A stretch of DNA of 64,000 nucleotides from NCBI RefSeq assembly GCF_038096175.1, contig NZ_CP151099.1, forward strand, positions 4,817,484-4,881,483, read 5' to 3'. Below, in pieces: positions 51,412 to 60,656 of the stretch. The stretch is from Nostoc sp. UHCC 0302 (GTDB lineage Bacteria; Cyanobacteriota; Cyanobacteriia; Cyanobacteriales; Nostocaceae). A program made the position numbers and the translations under genes. The stretch's first letter is position 1, and every line of letters begins with the position of its first letter. A model generated the notes under the pieces. That model was not told the origin of the DNA and made no database searches. It saw only the letters and a program-made list of their open reading frames with translations.

Positions 51412-53742
51412 GTGCGAATCCCACTAGATTACTACCGAATTTTAGGACTCCCGTTAGTGGCAAGTGATGAACAATTGCGACAGGCATATAGCGATCGCAT
51501 TGTACAATTGCCGCGACGTGAGTATTCTCAAACAGCAATTTCTTCTCGTAAACAACTCATAGAAGAAGCTTACGTGGTTTTATCAGATCCCAAAGAACGC
51601 AGTAGCTACGATCAGCTTTATCTTTCCCACGCCTATGATCCTGATAGCGCCGCCGCTACCAAAATTGCAGTAGAAAATCGTCCAGAAATCCATAAAAGGG
51701 GTCTTGAGGCGCAAAGTCTCAGCATCGAAATTTCTCAAGACGAGTTGGTTGGTGCTTTATTGCTTCTACAAGAACTAGGAGAATACGAACTCGTCTTAAA
51801 ACTGGGTCGCCCTTACCTAGTAAATAAAAACGGTGCAACAAGTCTCAGTAAAAGCAATAATCTTGTCAGCGAAGAAACCCACGAAAGTGCTGAACGTCCA
51901 GATGTTGTTCTGACTGTTGCCCTTGCTTGCTTAGAACTAGGTCGCGAGCAATGGCAGCAAGGTCACCACGAAAATGCTGCCATTTCCCTAGAAACTGGTG
52001 AGGAATTATTAATACGCGAAGGGTTATTCCCTACTGTACAGGCTGAAATTCAGGCAGACCTTTACAAATTACGACCATATCGAATTCTGGAGTTGCTAGC
52101 ACTACCTCAAGAAAAAACTGCCGAACGCCGCCAAGGTCTGAAATTATTACAAAATATCTTAGATGATCGTGGTGGAATTGATGGCAATGGCAATGATGAA
52201 TCTGGTTTAAGCGTAGATGATTTTCTGCGGTTTATTCAACAGTTACGTAACTATCTGACAGTCGCAGAACAGCATAAGTTATTTGAAGCAGAAAGCAAAC
52301 GTCCCTCTGCTGTCGCCACCTACTTGGCTGTCTATGCCTTGATAGCAAGGGGATTTGCCCAACGTCAACCTGCTTTAATTCGTCAAGCAAGGCAAATGTT
52401 AATGCGTTTGGGCAAGCGCCAAGACGTGCATCTAGAACAATCGCTATGTGCGCTACTTTTAGGGCAGACTGAAGAAGCTACCCGTGTTTTAGAACTCAGT
52501 CAAGAGTACGAAGCTTTAGCTTTTATTCGAGAAAAATCACGAGAGTCTCCAGACTTGCTACCGGGGCTATGTCTGTATGGAGAACAGTGGTTGCAACACG
52601 AAGTATTTCCGCATTTTCGCGATTTGGCAAACCAGCAAGCTTCCTTAAAAGATTACTTTGCCAATCAACAAGTGCAAGCATATCTAGAAGCCCTGCCAAC
52701 TGATGCAGAAACAACTAATGAATGGGCTGTAATTAACCGCCAGCCTTTTGGGTTTGGGCAGCCGCAGATAAATAAGCCAAGTTCCCGCAGCAATTCCACT
52801 GGGGTTCCAGGGCAATTCCATCAGGGTGGAATACCTGATAGAGAGTTGCGAGAAACGCCGATAAGAGAAAACTTGGAGTATTTAAACTTCTCGCCACCGA
52901 CATCAAATACATCCAAAAGCGCAAAATTTGAAGTACCGTCGGTACACTTTCCCACTGCTGAACGCATGGGGAGAGGTGCTAACCAGAACATGAATGGTGC
53001 GGCTAAAACTGCTGCACCTAACCGTAACCAAAGGCGAAGGAAGCGAAAGCCTTCTACTCAAGCAACCAGCCGAGAACGCATACCTGATAATCATCGTCGT
53101 TCTCCTCGGCGGCGGCGAACTTTTGCTAACACTCTAGAAGGGAAAACACGCCTGGTATGGAGGGTGTTTATTTCTTTAGTCGCTATTTTAGTTTTTTGGG
53201 TATTGGTCACAGCAACTTTTGGATGGCTAAAAAATTTGTTTTTCCCTAAACCAGCTACAAATGGTTCACAGTTGTTTATACAACTCAATCAACCACCAAT
53301 ACAGATACCTGACCAAACCAGCAAATTGCAATCGTTAGAGGGGCCTCTGACAGAGGCAAAAGCAGAGGAAGTTATCCAGCTTTGGCTATCTACTAAAGCA
53401 GCAGCTTTCGGCCCCACTCATGAAATTGATAGTTTGAAGCAGATTTTAACTGGTTCAGCCTTATCTCAATGGCGGTTAGTTACCCAGCAAGATGTAGTAG
53501 ACAATCGCTACCGTAAATATAACCATAGTCTGAAAGTGGATTCTGTAAATAGCACTGAGTTCAATCTTAATCGCGCTACGGTGGAAGCTACAGTCAAGGA
53601 AGTTACGCAGTTTTATGAAAATGGTCAGTTTAGAAATTCTTCTAACGAAAATTTGCGAGTTCGGTATGATTTGATTCGACAAGACAGTGAGTGGCGTATC
53701 CAGGGTATGTCAGTTATCAATAAGATTAGTATGAATTTTTGA
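51412..53742 (+). CDS. zipN: Cell division protein Ftn2/ZipN (ARC6 homolog)
   Basis: 776 aa, GTG start. The N-terminus is a J-like domain (IPLDYYRILGLPLVASDEQLRQAYSDRIVQLPRREYS, SDPKERSSYDQLY). A helical mid-part follows (about 100-440), then a basic, low-complexity linker (NRNQRRRKRKPSTQ), one membrane helix (about 580-600, VFISLVAILVFWVLVTATFGW) and a C-terminal DUF4101/IMS-like domain (EGPLTEAKAEEVIQLWLSTKAAAFG). It anchors FtsZ rings to the membrane in cyanobacteria and, as ARC6, in chloroplasts. Confidence 0.95.
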   Translation: MRIPLDYYRILGLPLVASDEQLRQAYSDRIVQLPRREYSQTAISSRKQLIEEAYVVLSDPKERSSYDQLYLSHAYDPDSAAATKIAVENRPEIHKRGLEAQSLSIEISQDELVGALLLLQELGEYELVLKLGRPYLVNKNGATSLSKSNNLVSEETHESAERPDVVLTVALACLELGREQWQQGHHENAAISLETGEELLIREGLFPTVQAEIQADLYKLRPYRILELLALPQEKTAERRQGLKLLQNILDDRGGIDGNGNDESGLSVDDFLRFIQQLRNYLTVAEQHKLFEAESKRPSAVATYLAVYALIARGFAQRQPALIRQARQMLMRLGKRQDVHLEQSLCALLLGQTEEATRVLELSQEYEALAFIREKSRESPDLLPGLCLYGEQWLQHEVFPHFRDLANQQASLKDYFANQQVQAYLEALPTDAETTNEWAVINRQPFGFGQPQINKPSSRSNSTGVPGQFHQGGIPDRELRETPIRENLEYLNFSPPTSNTSKSAKFEVPSVHFPTAERMGRGANQNMNGAAKTAAPNRNQRRRKRKPSTQATSRERIPDNHRRSPRRRRTFANTLEGKTRLVWRVFISLVAILVFWVLVTATFGWLKNLFFPKPATNGSQLFIQLNQPPIQIPDQTSKLQSLEGPLTEAKAEEVIQLWLSTKAAAFGPTHEIDSLKQILTGSALSQWRLVTQQDVVDNRYRKYNHSLKVDSVNSTEFNLNRATVEATVKEVTQFYENGQFRNSSNENLRVRYDLIRQDSEWRIQGMSVINKISMNF

Positions 53743-53904
53743 GATTAAATACAGGCATTAGACTGTCCGAAAATTAGAAAAGAAGTGGATTTTTCATTAT
53801 GCACAATCTTGAGTTTTCTTGGTGTCTTAGTATCTTAGTGGTTAATCGCATTTATTTTTGAACCACAAAGACACTAAGTATAAACGCTAAGGAATTGAGG
53901 CTTA

Positions 53905-54798
53905 CTAAAAACCTAGTTTCTCCAAAACTGATTTTGTGGAAACAATGTGCCGTGATAAACCCAGTTCTTCTGGACTAACTCCAACTGCCAAAGCAATCAA
54001 CTGAGGTAAATGCAAGACTGGTAAACCTAGCTTTTGCCCAATTACCTTTTCTACTTCTGGCTGACGAGAATCTAAATTCAGGTGGCACAGAGGACAAGGT
54101 GTCACCATACAGTCAGCACCAGCAGCCAAAGCATCTTGAATATGCATCCCCGCCATCTTAAAAGATTGGGTAGTGGCATAACTAGAAAGTGGCCAACCGC
54201 AACATTGCGTTCGCCCTCGGTAATAAATTGGTGTTGCACCCACCGCCCGAAACATATTTTCCATCGCTTCCGGTTGGTAGGGGTCATCGTAGGGCATTGA
54301 CTTTTGGGCGCGGAGGAGATAACAGCCATAAAAAGCTGCACATTTTAGTCCACTCAACTTACGGGTAACACGTTTGGTAATTTCCTCCAAACCGTAATCT
54401 GTAACTAGAGCGTAGAGAAGATGTTTAACTTCAGTACTGCCACGATAAGGCAAACAACTTTCTTTCTTGAGCAAGCCATTAACCTGTTGAATGTAGGCAG
54501 GGTTATTTGTCTGGCATTCTTTCAGGCGTTCGTTGACATGACCAATAACACCCTGACAAGTGCTGCAATGGGTAAGTAGTGGCAGATTTAATTCTTCTGC
54601 TAAAGCAATATTTCTAGCGTTGACTGTATCTTCTAGCAGCTGCGAATCTTCTTTGAATGTGCCAGAACCACAGCAAGCAGCTTTTTTTAATTCAACCAGT
54701 TCAATTCCCAGTGCTTGAGTGAGGGCTTGGGTTGACTGATAAAGCTCCCGACAAGCGCCTTGGGCAACACAGCCAGGAAAGTAAGCGTATTTAAGCAT
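53905..54798 (-). CDS. Heterodisulfide reductase subunit B-like (CCG domain) protein
   Basis: About 297 aa from MLKYAYFPGCVAQG (an ATG four codons upstream is also open). Two CCG modules are present: KKAACCGSGTF and, in the second half, GRTQCCGWPLSSY, with partner cysteines in HCSTCQG, FYGCYLLR and MVTPCPLCHLNLD. CCG modules hold special [4Fe-4S] clusters. Cyanobacterial members are annotated as HdrB or as a succinate dehydrogenase anchor-like subunit; no other subunit is nearby. The electron partner is unknown. Confidence 0.9.
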   Translation of the reverse strand: MLKYAYFPGCVAQGACRELYQSTQALTQALGIELVELKKAACCGSGTFKEDSQLLEDTVNARNIALAEELNLPLLTHCSTCQGVIGHVNERLKECQTNNPAYIQQVNGLLKKESCLPYRGSTEVKHLLYALVTDYGLEEITKRVTRKLSGLKCAAFYGCYLLRAQKSMPYDDPYQPEAMENMFRAVGATPIYYRGRTQCCGWPLSSYATTQSFKMAGMHIQDALAAGADCMVTPCPLCHLNLDSRQPEVEKVIGQKLGLPVLHLPQLIALAVGVSPEELGLSRHIVSTKSVLEKLGF

Positions 54799-54810
54799 CT
54801 GAGATAGCAT

Positions 54811-55269
54811 AGAAGTATGTTTTAGTTAGGGCGATCGCCCTAGACAATCACTGTTTTATCATCCCTTGTTAGTATGGAAGCCCTGAGCGGCAGCAACCTA
54901 AGTTACAAGCAAAGGAAGCGCCCTACTTTGGGAAGCCCCAGAAGTTTTCACATACTTATCGATGCTATCAAGGCTTGAGATACTGATGGGGATTTCGTAA
55001 AAAAAAGATTTAGCCAAAATTGAAAAATAGAAGTATTGAAATGTGGAGTTTCAAGAGGCATTGGGCATTGGGCATTTAGAGTGCTGAGTTAGGAATCAAG
55101 AGTCAAGAGTCAAGAGTAAGTTATTTTTCTCCCTGCTCCTCTCCTTCCCCTCTTCTTTTAGGGCTGAAGCGTATACGGATGATCGCGCTTTCCGATAAGA
55201 TGTATATGCTCAAATCAATATCTTCCATAAAGAGCAGAATTCTAACAACCAGGTAAGGACTTTATATCT
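54811..55269. other. Divergent intergenic region before acpP
   Basis: 459 bases with short direct repeats (GGCATTGGGCATTGGGCA, and AGTCAAGAGTCAAGAGTAAG near 55097) and a GGGCGATCGCCCT palindrome at about 54829. It carries the promoters of the HdrB-like gene and acpP. No ORF is supported. Confidence 0.5.
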
Positions 55270-55521
55270 ATGAGCCAAACAGCAAATTTTGAAAAAGTTA
55301 AGAAAGTAATAGCCGATCAACTGGAAGTTGCGCCTGAAAAAATTGTGCCAGAAGCCAGATTTACGGACGATTTACAGGCAGACTCTCTGGATTTAGTTGA
55401 ATTAGTAATGGCTTTGGAAGAAGAATTTGAGGTAGAAATTCCCGATGAAGATGCCGAAAAGATTTTGACAGTTCAAGATGCAGCGGACTACATAAACAAA
55501 CACGCTGCTACATCAGCTTAA
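55270..55521 (+). CDS. acpP: Acyl carrier protein
   Basis: 83 aa, small and acidic. The phosphopantetheine attachment site is [16 protein letters not shown], with the modified Ser at about residue 39, preceded by FTDDLQA and followed by [19 protein letters not shown]. It carries growing acyl chains in fatty acid synthesis. The fabF gene follows after a 328-base repeat spacer, a conserved acpP-fabF order. Confidence 0.97.
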   Translation: MSQTANFEKVKKVIADQLEVAPEKIVPEARFTDDLQADSLDLVELVMALEEEFEVEIPDEDAEKILTVQDAADYINKHAATSA

Positions 55522-55849
55522 CTAGAGACTGAGTACTGGGTACTGAGTACTGGGGACTAGGTAAAAAGTTTTGCCTATACTCAACACCTGATACTTAATA
55601 CCCAATCCCTAGTACCCAGTTCCTAATCCTTAATGCCTAATATCTAGCTATTTGCTTACTGCTTCTTACAAAGTATCAGATGCCTGCGGCAAGCCCTTCG
55701 GGTTCGCCAGTTCCCTACGGCGGGAAACCCGCCTTCTCCTAACGGAGACGCTATGCGAACAGGACTGGACTCACCAGTTGCTTTCCGACGCAAGGCGACA
55801 GGAATGTACTGGCTCGACTTTTCGCTTTTTCGCCACCTTTTATTGAATC
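55522..55849. repeat. Repeat-filled spacer between acpP and fabF
   Basis: First comes an inverted short-repeat hairpin (ACTGAGTACTGGGTACTGAG... facing ...CCCTAGTACCCAGTTCC; about 55530-55630). Then follows a GC-rich nested repeat (GGCAAGCCCTTCGGGTTCGCC, then GGCGGGAAACCCGCC and AACGGAGACGC) typical of Nostocales. An open frame at 55652-55846 is repeat read-through. The hairpins could lower fabF expression relative to acpP. Confidence 0.75.
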
Positions 55850-57100
55850 ATGACAGATTATAATCGTAAACGCGTTGTTGTAACTGGTGTTGGCGCGATT
55901 ACACCGATTGGTAACACAGCAACAGATTATTGGGAAGGATTGTTAAGTGGACGCAATGGCATTGATTACATCACCGCCTTTGATGCGTCTCGCCATGACT
56001 GCCGGATTGCTGGTGAAGTGAAAAATTTTGATCCACATGATTACTTGGAACGCAAAGAAGCCAAGCGTATGGATCGGTTTGCCCAATTTGGGGTCGCTGC
56101 TGCAAAACAGGCTCTCTCTGACGCGCAATTAGTGATTGATGACCTGAACGCAGAACAGGTCGGTGTTATGATTGGTTCTGGCGTTGGCGGCATTAAGGTA
56201 TTAGAAGACCAGCAAACTATTTACCTCAATCGTGGGCCAGACCGCTGTAGTCCATTCATGATACCCATGATGATTGCCAATATGGCGGCAGGATTAACGG
56301 CAATTCACACTGGTGCTAAAGGCCCAAATTCCTGCGCTGTAACTGCGTGCGCTGCCGGCTCCAACGCTATCGGAGACGCTTTTCGCCTAATTCAAGGGGG
56401 CTACGCTCAAGCAATGATTTGTGGTGGCACAGAGGCGGCAGTTACACCGTTGTCGGTAGCTGGGTTTGCTGCTTGTAAGGCATTGTCTTTTCGCAACGAC
56501 GACCCAGCTCATGCTTGTCGTCCCTTTGACCGCGATCGCGACGGATTTGTTTTAGGTGAAGGTGCGGGAATTTTAATTCTAGAAGAACTACAATATGCCA
56601 TTAGTCGCGGCGCTCGCATTTATGCCGAACTTATCGGCTATGGGATGACTTGTGATGCCTACCACATCACCTCACCTGTACCTGGTGGACTGGGAGCAGC
56701 CAGAGCCATTCAACTCGCCCTCAAGGATGCAGAACTAACGCCGGAGATGGTTAGTTATATCAATGCTCACGGTACTAGCACCCCAGCTAATGATTCGACT
56801 GAAAGCGGAGCAATTAAAAAAGCTTTGGGAGAACACGCCTATAAAGTGGCAATCAGTTCGACTAAATCGATGACAGGTCATCTGTTGGGCGGTTCTGGAG
56901 GTATTGAGGCCGTAGCAACAGCACTGGCGATCGCTAACGACCAAATTCCACCAACAATCAACTTAGAAAATCCCGATGTAGAGTGTGATTTAGATTACGT
57001 ACCTCACACCAGTCGCGCTCAAAAAGTCGAGGTGGCACTATCCAACTCTTTTGGATTTGGCGGTCACAATGTCACACTAGCGTTTAAGAAATACCCCTAA
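55850..57100 (+). CDS. fabF: 3-oxoacyl-[ACP] synthase II
   Basis: 416 aa condensing enzyme that elongates acyl-ACP with malonyl-ACP. The Cys-His-His triad is visible: Cys in NSCAVTACAAGSNAIGDAF (about 169), His in YINAHGTSTPANDSTE (about 309) and His in KSMTGHLLGGSGGIEA (about 345). The N-terminus RKRVVVTGVGAITPIG and the C-terminal SNSFGFGGHN are canonical. The length is normal. Confidence 0.97.
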   Translation: MTDYNRKRVVVTGVGAITPIGNTATDYWEGLLSGRNGIDYITAFDASRHDCRIAGEVKNFDPHDYLERKEAKRMDRFAQFGVAAAKQALSDAQLVIDDLNAEQVGVMIGSGVGGIKVLEDQQTIYLNRGPDRCSPFMIPMMIANMAAGLTAIHTGAKGPNSCAVTACAAGSNAIGDAFRLIQGGYAQAMICGGTEAAVTPLSVAGFAACKALSFRNDDPAHACRPFDRDRDGFVLGEGAGILILEELQYAISRGARIYAELIGYGMTCDAYHITSPVPGGLGAARAIQLALKDAELTPEMVSYINAHGTSTPANDSTESGAIKKALGEHAYKVAISSTKSMTGHLLGGSGGIEAVATALAIANDQIPPTINLENPDVECDLDYVPHTSRAQKVEVALSNSFGFGGHNVTLAFKKYP

Positions 57101-57354
57101 AATTTCCAATTTTGTAGCTTGCCGGATCTCAGAAAATGAGATGGCAAAAGTATCATAGATATCATTCCGATATAAGTTAAGCGTTCGGCATAACCCAATT
57201 ATCAGCTTGATTTATCACCAGAAACTCAGAAGATCCCGCTTGTCCATCGACAATCGGGAGTGGGATGATGAGGATACTGTGGGGGAATCTAGAATAACCC
57301 CAGCAAGAGAGAGCTACTCAAGAGTGCTAACCCGTCGTTAAAAACAATCTTATT

Positions 57355-59367
57355 ATGGCTGTTGCAACCCAATCCCTCGAAGAACTTTCAATCAACTCGA
57401 TCCGTTTCTTGGCTATTGACGCCGTAGAAAAGGCTAAATCGGGACACCCAGGACTGCCGATGGGCGCGGCTCCAATGGCTTTTGTACTTTGGGATCGCTA
57501 TTTGCGGTTTAACCCCAAAAATCCCAAGTGGTTTAACCGTGATCGCTTTGTCTTGTCTGCTGGTCATGGCTCGATGTTACAGTATGCCTTGCTCTACTTG
57601 ACAGGCTACGACAGCGTAACCATTGAAGATATCAAGCAATTCCGGCAGTGGGAATCCAAAACCCCTGGACACCCCGAAAACTTCATGACCCCAGGCGTGG
57701 AAGTGACCACAGGCCCACTGGGTCAAGGAATTGCTAATGCCGTAGGTTTAGCGATCGCTGAAGCCCACCTTGCTGCTAAGTTTAATAAGCCCGATACCAA
57801 GATTGTTGACCATTACACCTACGTAATTGTGGGTGACGGTTGCAACATGGAAGGCATTTCTGGTGAAGCTGCTTCTTTCGCAGGGCATTTGGGACTAGGC
57901 AAACTCATCGCCCTTTACGATGACAACCACATTTCCATCGACGGTTCCACCGATGTAGCATTCACCGAAGATGTTTCCAAGCGCTTTGAAGCTTATGGTT
58001 GGCACATTCTACACGTTAAAGAAGGTAACACTGACTTAGAAGGGATTGCTAAAGCAATTGAAGCAGCCAAGGCTGTCACCGATAAGCCTTCTTTCATCAA
58101 AGTCACAACCACCATTGGTTATGGTTCTCCCAACAAAGCAAACACCGCTGGTGTTCACGGTGCTGCTTTGGGTGGAGATGAAGTGGCATTGACGCGGAAA
58201 AATTTGGGTTGGGAATACGAACCTTTTGTCATTCCCCAAGATGTCCTCGACTATACACGTAAAGCAGTAGAACGTGGCGCAGGCTACGAAGCTGACTGGA
58301 ACAAGGCATATAGCGAGTACAAAGCTAAGTATCCTCAAGAAGCCGCTGAATTTGAGCGTTATACTAGCGGTAAACTGCCTGACGGTTGGGATAAGGTACT
58401 ACCTAGTTACACCCCCGAAGACAAAGCGCTGCCTACCCGTAAGCACTCAGAAACCAGCCTTAACAAACTAGGGTCAGTTTTACCTGAATTAATTGGTGGT
58501 TCAGCTGACTTAACCCACTCCAACCTCACCGAGCTTAAGGGGATCGGTGACTTTCAGAAAGGGGAATACCAAAACCGCAACATCCACTTTGGTGTACGGG
58601 AACATGGTATGGGCGCGATTTGTAATGGTATAGCGCTGCATGGTTCAGGATTAATTCCTTACGGTGCTACCTTCCTGATTTTCACAGACTATATGCGTGC
58701 CTCGATCCGCTTATCTGCTTTGTCCCAAGCTGGTGTCATTTGGGTGATGACTCACGACTCGATTGGACAAGGTGAAGATGGCCCAACCCACCAACCAATT
58801 GAAACTTTGGCTTCCTTGCGAGCCATCCCTAACCTGACAGTGATTCGTCCCGCAGATGGAAACGAAACATCTGGTGCTTACAAAATAGCGATTGAAAGAG
58901 CAAAGAACAACGCTCCTACCCTATTGGCGTTCACCCGTCAAAATGTTCCTAACTTAGCAGGTACGTCCGTTGAGAATGTGGCGAAAGGTGGATACACAGT
59001 TGTGGATTCTGAAGGCACACCAGAGTTAATCATCATTGCTACTGGTTCAGAATTAAACCTCGCTGTTACCGCAGCTGAGAAACTCACAGCCGAAGGTAAA
59101 AAAGTCCGTGTTGTTTCCTTGCCAGCATGGGATCTATTTGAAGCACAAGATGCGGCTTATAAAGAGTCCGTTCTGCCGAAAGCCGTTACCAAGCGCTTGT
59201 CTGTAGAAGCTGCCAGCAGTTTCGGTTGGCATAAGTATGTTGGTACTGAAGGCGATACTGTTAGTATTGATCGCTTCGGTGCTTCGGCTCCTGGTGGAGT
59301 TTGTTTAGAGAAGTTTGGTTTTAGCGTTGATAATGTGTTAGCTAAGGCTAAGCAATTGTTGGGTTAA
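57355..59367 (+). CDS. tkt: Transketolase
   Basis: 670 aa TPP enzyme of the Calvin cycle and pentose phosphate pathway, moving two-carbon units between sugar phosphates. Motifs: [65 protein letters not shown], the TPP motif [50 protein letters not shown], and the C-terminal SGSELN-like IIATGSELN and GASAPG. The 254-base leader has no other gene. A strong terminator follows. Confidence 0.97.
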   Translation: MAVATQSLEELSINSIRFLAIDAVEKAKSGHPGLPMGAAPMAFVLWDRYLRFNPKNPKWFNRDRFVLSAGHGSMLQYALLYLTGYDSVTIEDIKQFRQWESKTPGHPENFMTPGVEVTTGPLGQGIANAVGLAIAEAHLAAKFNKPDTKIVDHYTYVIVGDGCNMEGISGEAASFAGHLGLGKLIALYDDNHISIDGSTDVAFTEDVSKRFEAYGWHILHVKEGNTDLEGIAKAIEAAKAVTDKPSFIKVTTTIGYGSPNKANTAGVHGAALGGDEVALTRKNLGWEYEPFVIPQDVLDYTRKAVERGAGYEADWNKAYSEYKAKYPQEAAEFERYTSGKLPDGWDKVLPSYTPEDKALPTRKHSETSLNKLGSVLPELIGGSADLTHSNLTELKGIGDFQKGEYQNRNIHFGVREHGMGAICNGIALHGSGLIPYGATFLIFTDYMRASIRLSALSQAGVIWVMTHDSIGQGEDGPTHQPIETLASLRAIPNLTVIRPADGNETSGAYKIAIERAKNNAPTLLAFTRQNVPNLAGTSVENVAKGGYTVVDSEGTPELIIIATGSELNLAVTAAEKLTAEGKKVRVVSLPAWDLFEAQDAAYKESVLPKAVTKRLSVEAASSFGWHKYVGTEGDTVSIDRFGASAPGGVCLEKFGFSVDNVLAKAKQLLG

Positions 59368-59394
59368 TAGCAACAGAATATTCTCTTATTTTCT

Positions 59395-59422
59395 AAGGTG
59401 GGCTGAAAAGCCCGCCTTTTTT
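59395..59422 (+). terminator. Rho-independent terminator of tkt
   Basis: Stem AAGGTGGGCT / AGCCCGCCTT (one G-T pair) with tetraloop GAAA and a T6 tail, 27 bases after the tkt stop. It is a textbook intrinsic terminator. Confidence 0.92.
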
Positions 59423-59568
59423 AATGCAGAGGTAGATTAACTATAATTGGGGTTAAGTTTAGTAACTGGGAGGAAGTTATGCAGAACGTTTCTAAGAAAA
59501 GAGATGTTTTATATAACTTAATATAGTCACTAAGGATAAAGCGATCGCGTTATAATTTGCAGTGCGCT

Positions 59569-59594
59569 ATAGTATTATAGTACAATAATACTAT
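59569..59594. promoter_or_regulatory. Palindrome in the promoter region of the ATPase-subtilase pair
   Basis: A perfect 10-bp inverted repeat, ATAGTATTAT / ATAATACTAT around AGTACA, lies 33 bases before the ietA-like start; TATAAT at about 59551 is a candidate -10 element just upstream of it. The palindrome could be an operator. This spacer (59423-59626) is otherwise AT-rich with no gene. Confidence 0.5.
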
Positions 59595-59626
59595 ATTATA
59601 AGTCAATATTTATACTGAGAGGCAGT

Positions 59627-60628
59627 ATGAAAGCAGAGCTTCTCAAGAGATTTTTTAGGGCGATCGCTAGTTCAGATCAACAGGCGATTGATAAGCTGAC
59701 ATATTTAGTGATTGAGGAAGAACGCAGTAAGGGACATACTCTCTTAGCTGACCAGTTAGAGAATATCACTAAAAAAAGCCAGAAAGAGAAGCCTACTAAC
59801 ATCAGCAAATCTGCTTCTTCAATACCAGAAAACTTACAGACATTAACTGAGTTACCGACTAGCAAGCGATTTAATCTTCCTTTAGTAACTATTATACCAA
59901 GGGAGCATTTACGGCATCATATGGTGTTGCCAGAAAAAATTGAGAAACGTTTCTGCCGAATTGAACGTGAATATGCGGCAAGAGATAGGCTTGCTCATCA
60001 TGGATTGCGTTACAGACAAAAAATTCTTCTATATGGGCCTCCTGGGTGTGGAAAGACGCTAGGAGCAGAACGTTTAGCTTGGAATACAGGATTACCACTG
60101 CTGAAAGTTCGGTTTGATGCAATGGTGTCGTCTTTTTTAGGGGAAACTGCGAGCAATTTGAGACTTGTATTTGAGGATGCTTCAAAAAATCCATGCTTAT
60201 TGTTTCTTGATGAATGTGACTCAATTGCTAAAACACGAGAAGACTCTCAAGAAGTAGGAGAAATTAAGCGAGTAGTAAATACATTTCTTCAAATTTTGGA
60301 CGAGTATCAACCGTCTTCTGGGCTTTTAGTAGCAGCTACGAACCTAAATAAATCTCTAGATACTGCTCTTTGGAGAAGATTTGATGACTTGATCGCAGTA
60401 CCCAAACCCGGAGAACAAGAGCTAGAATTTATACTAAGGGAAACATTATCTGCAATTGAAGTGGGATCTATCAACTGGCCAAGGATCATTGAGCAGATGA
60501 AAGATTTTTCTGCGGCTCAAGCTGTGAGGGTTGCACAAGATGCAGCTAAAAGAGCAATCCTTGAGCGAGAGGAGCTAGTGATTCAGGAACACTTAGAAGA
60601 AGCGATCACAGAAATTAAAGTTTCCTAG
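59627..60628 (+). CDS. ietA: AAA ATPase of an IetAS-type anti-phage pair
   Basis: 333 aa. Residues 1-90 are a helical N-domain; the AAA core has Walker A GPPGCGKT (137-144), LKVRFDAMVSSFLGETASNLR, Walker B LLFLDECDSI (191-200), sensor-like VAATNLNKSLDTALWRRFDD (arginine finger region), and a short lid. It is followed 28 bases later by a large subtilase, the arrangement known as IetAS, a two-gene system found to protect against phage. The ATPase probably controls the protease. The GAGGCAGT ribosome-binding stretch precedes the ATG. Confidence 0.88.
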   Translation: MKAELLKRFFRAIASSDQQAIDKLTYLVIEEERSKGHTLLADQLENITKKSQKEKPTNISKSASSIPENLQTLTELPTSKRFNLPLVTIIPREHLRHHMVLPEKIEKRFCRIEREYAARDRLAHHGLRYRQKILLYGPPGCGKTLGAERLAWNTGLPLLKVRFDAMVSSFLGETASNLRLVFEDASKNPCLLFLDECDSIAKTREDSQEVGEIKRVVNTFLQILDEYQPSSGLLVAATNLNKSLDTALWRRFDDLIAVPKPGEQELEFILRETLSAIEVGSINWPRIIEQMKDFSAAQAVRVAQDAAKRAILEREELVIQEHLEEAITEIKVS

Positions 60629-60656
60629 TATTAATTTTTGGTGTCTGAATAAATAA

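Noticed and set aside
55652-55846. 64-aa frame between acpP and fabF
   Set aside because: It reads through a known type of GC-rich palindromic repeat and has no domain or start signal.
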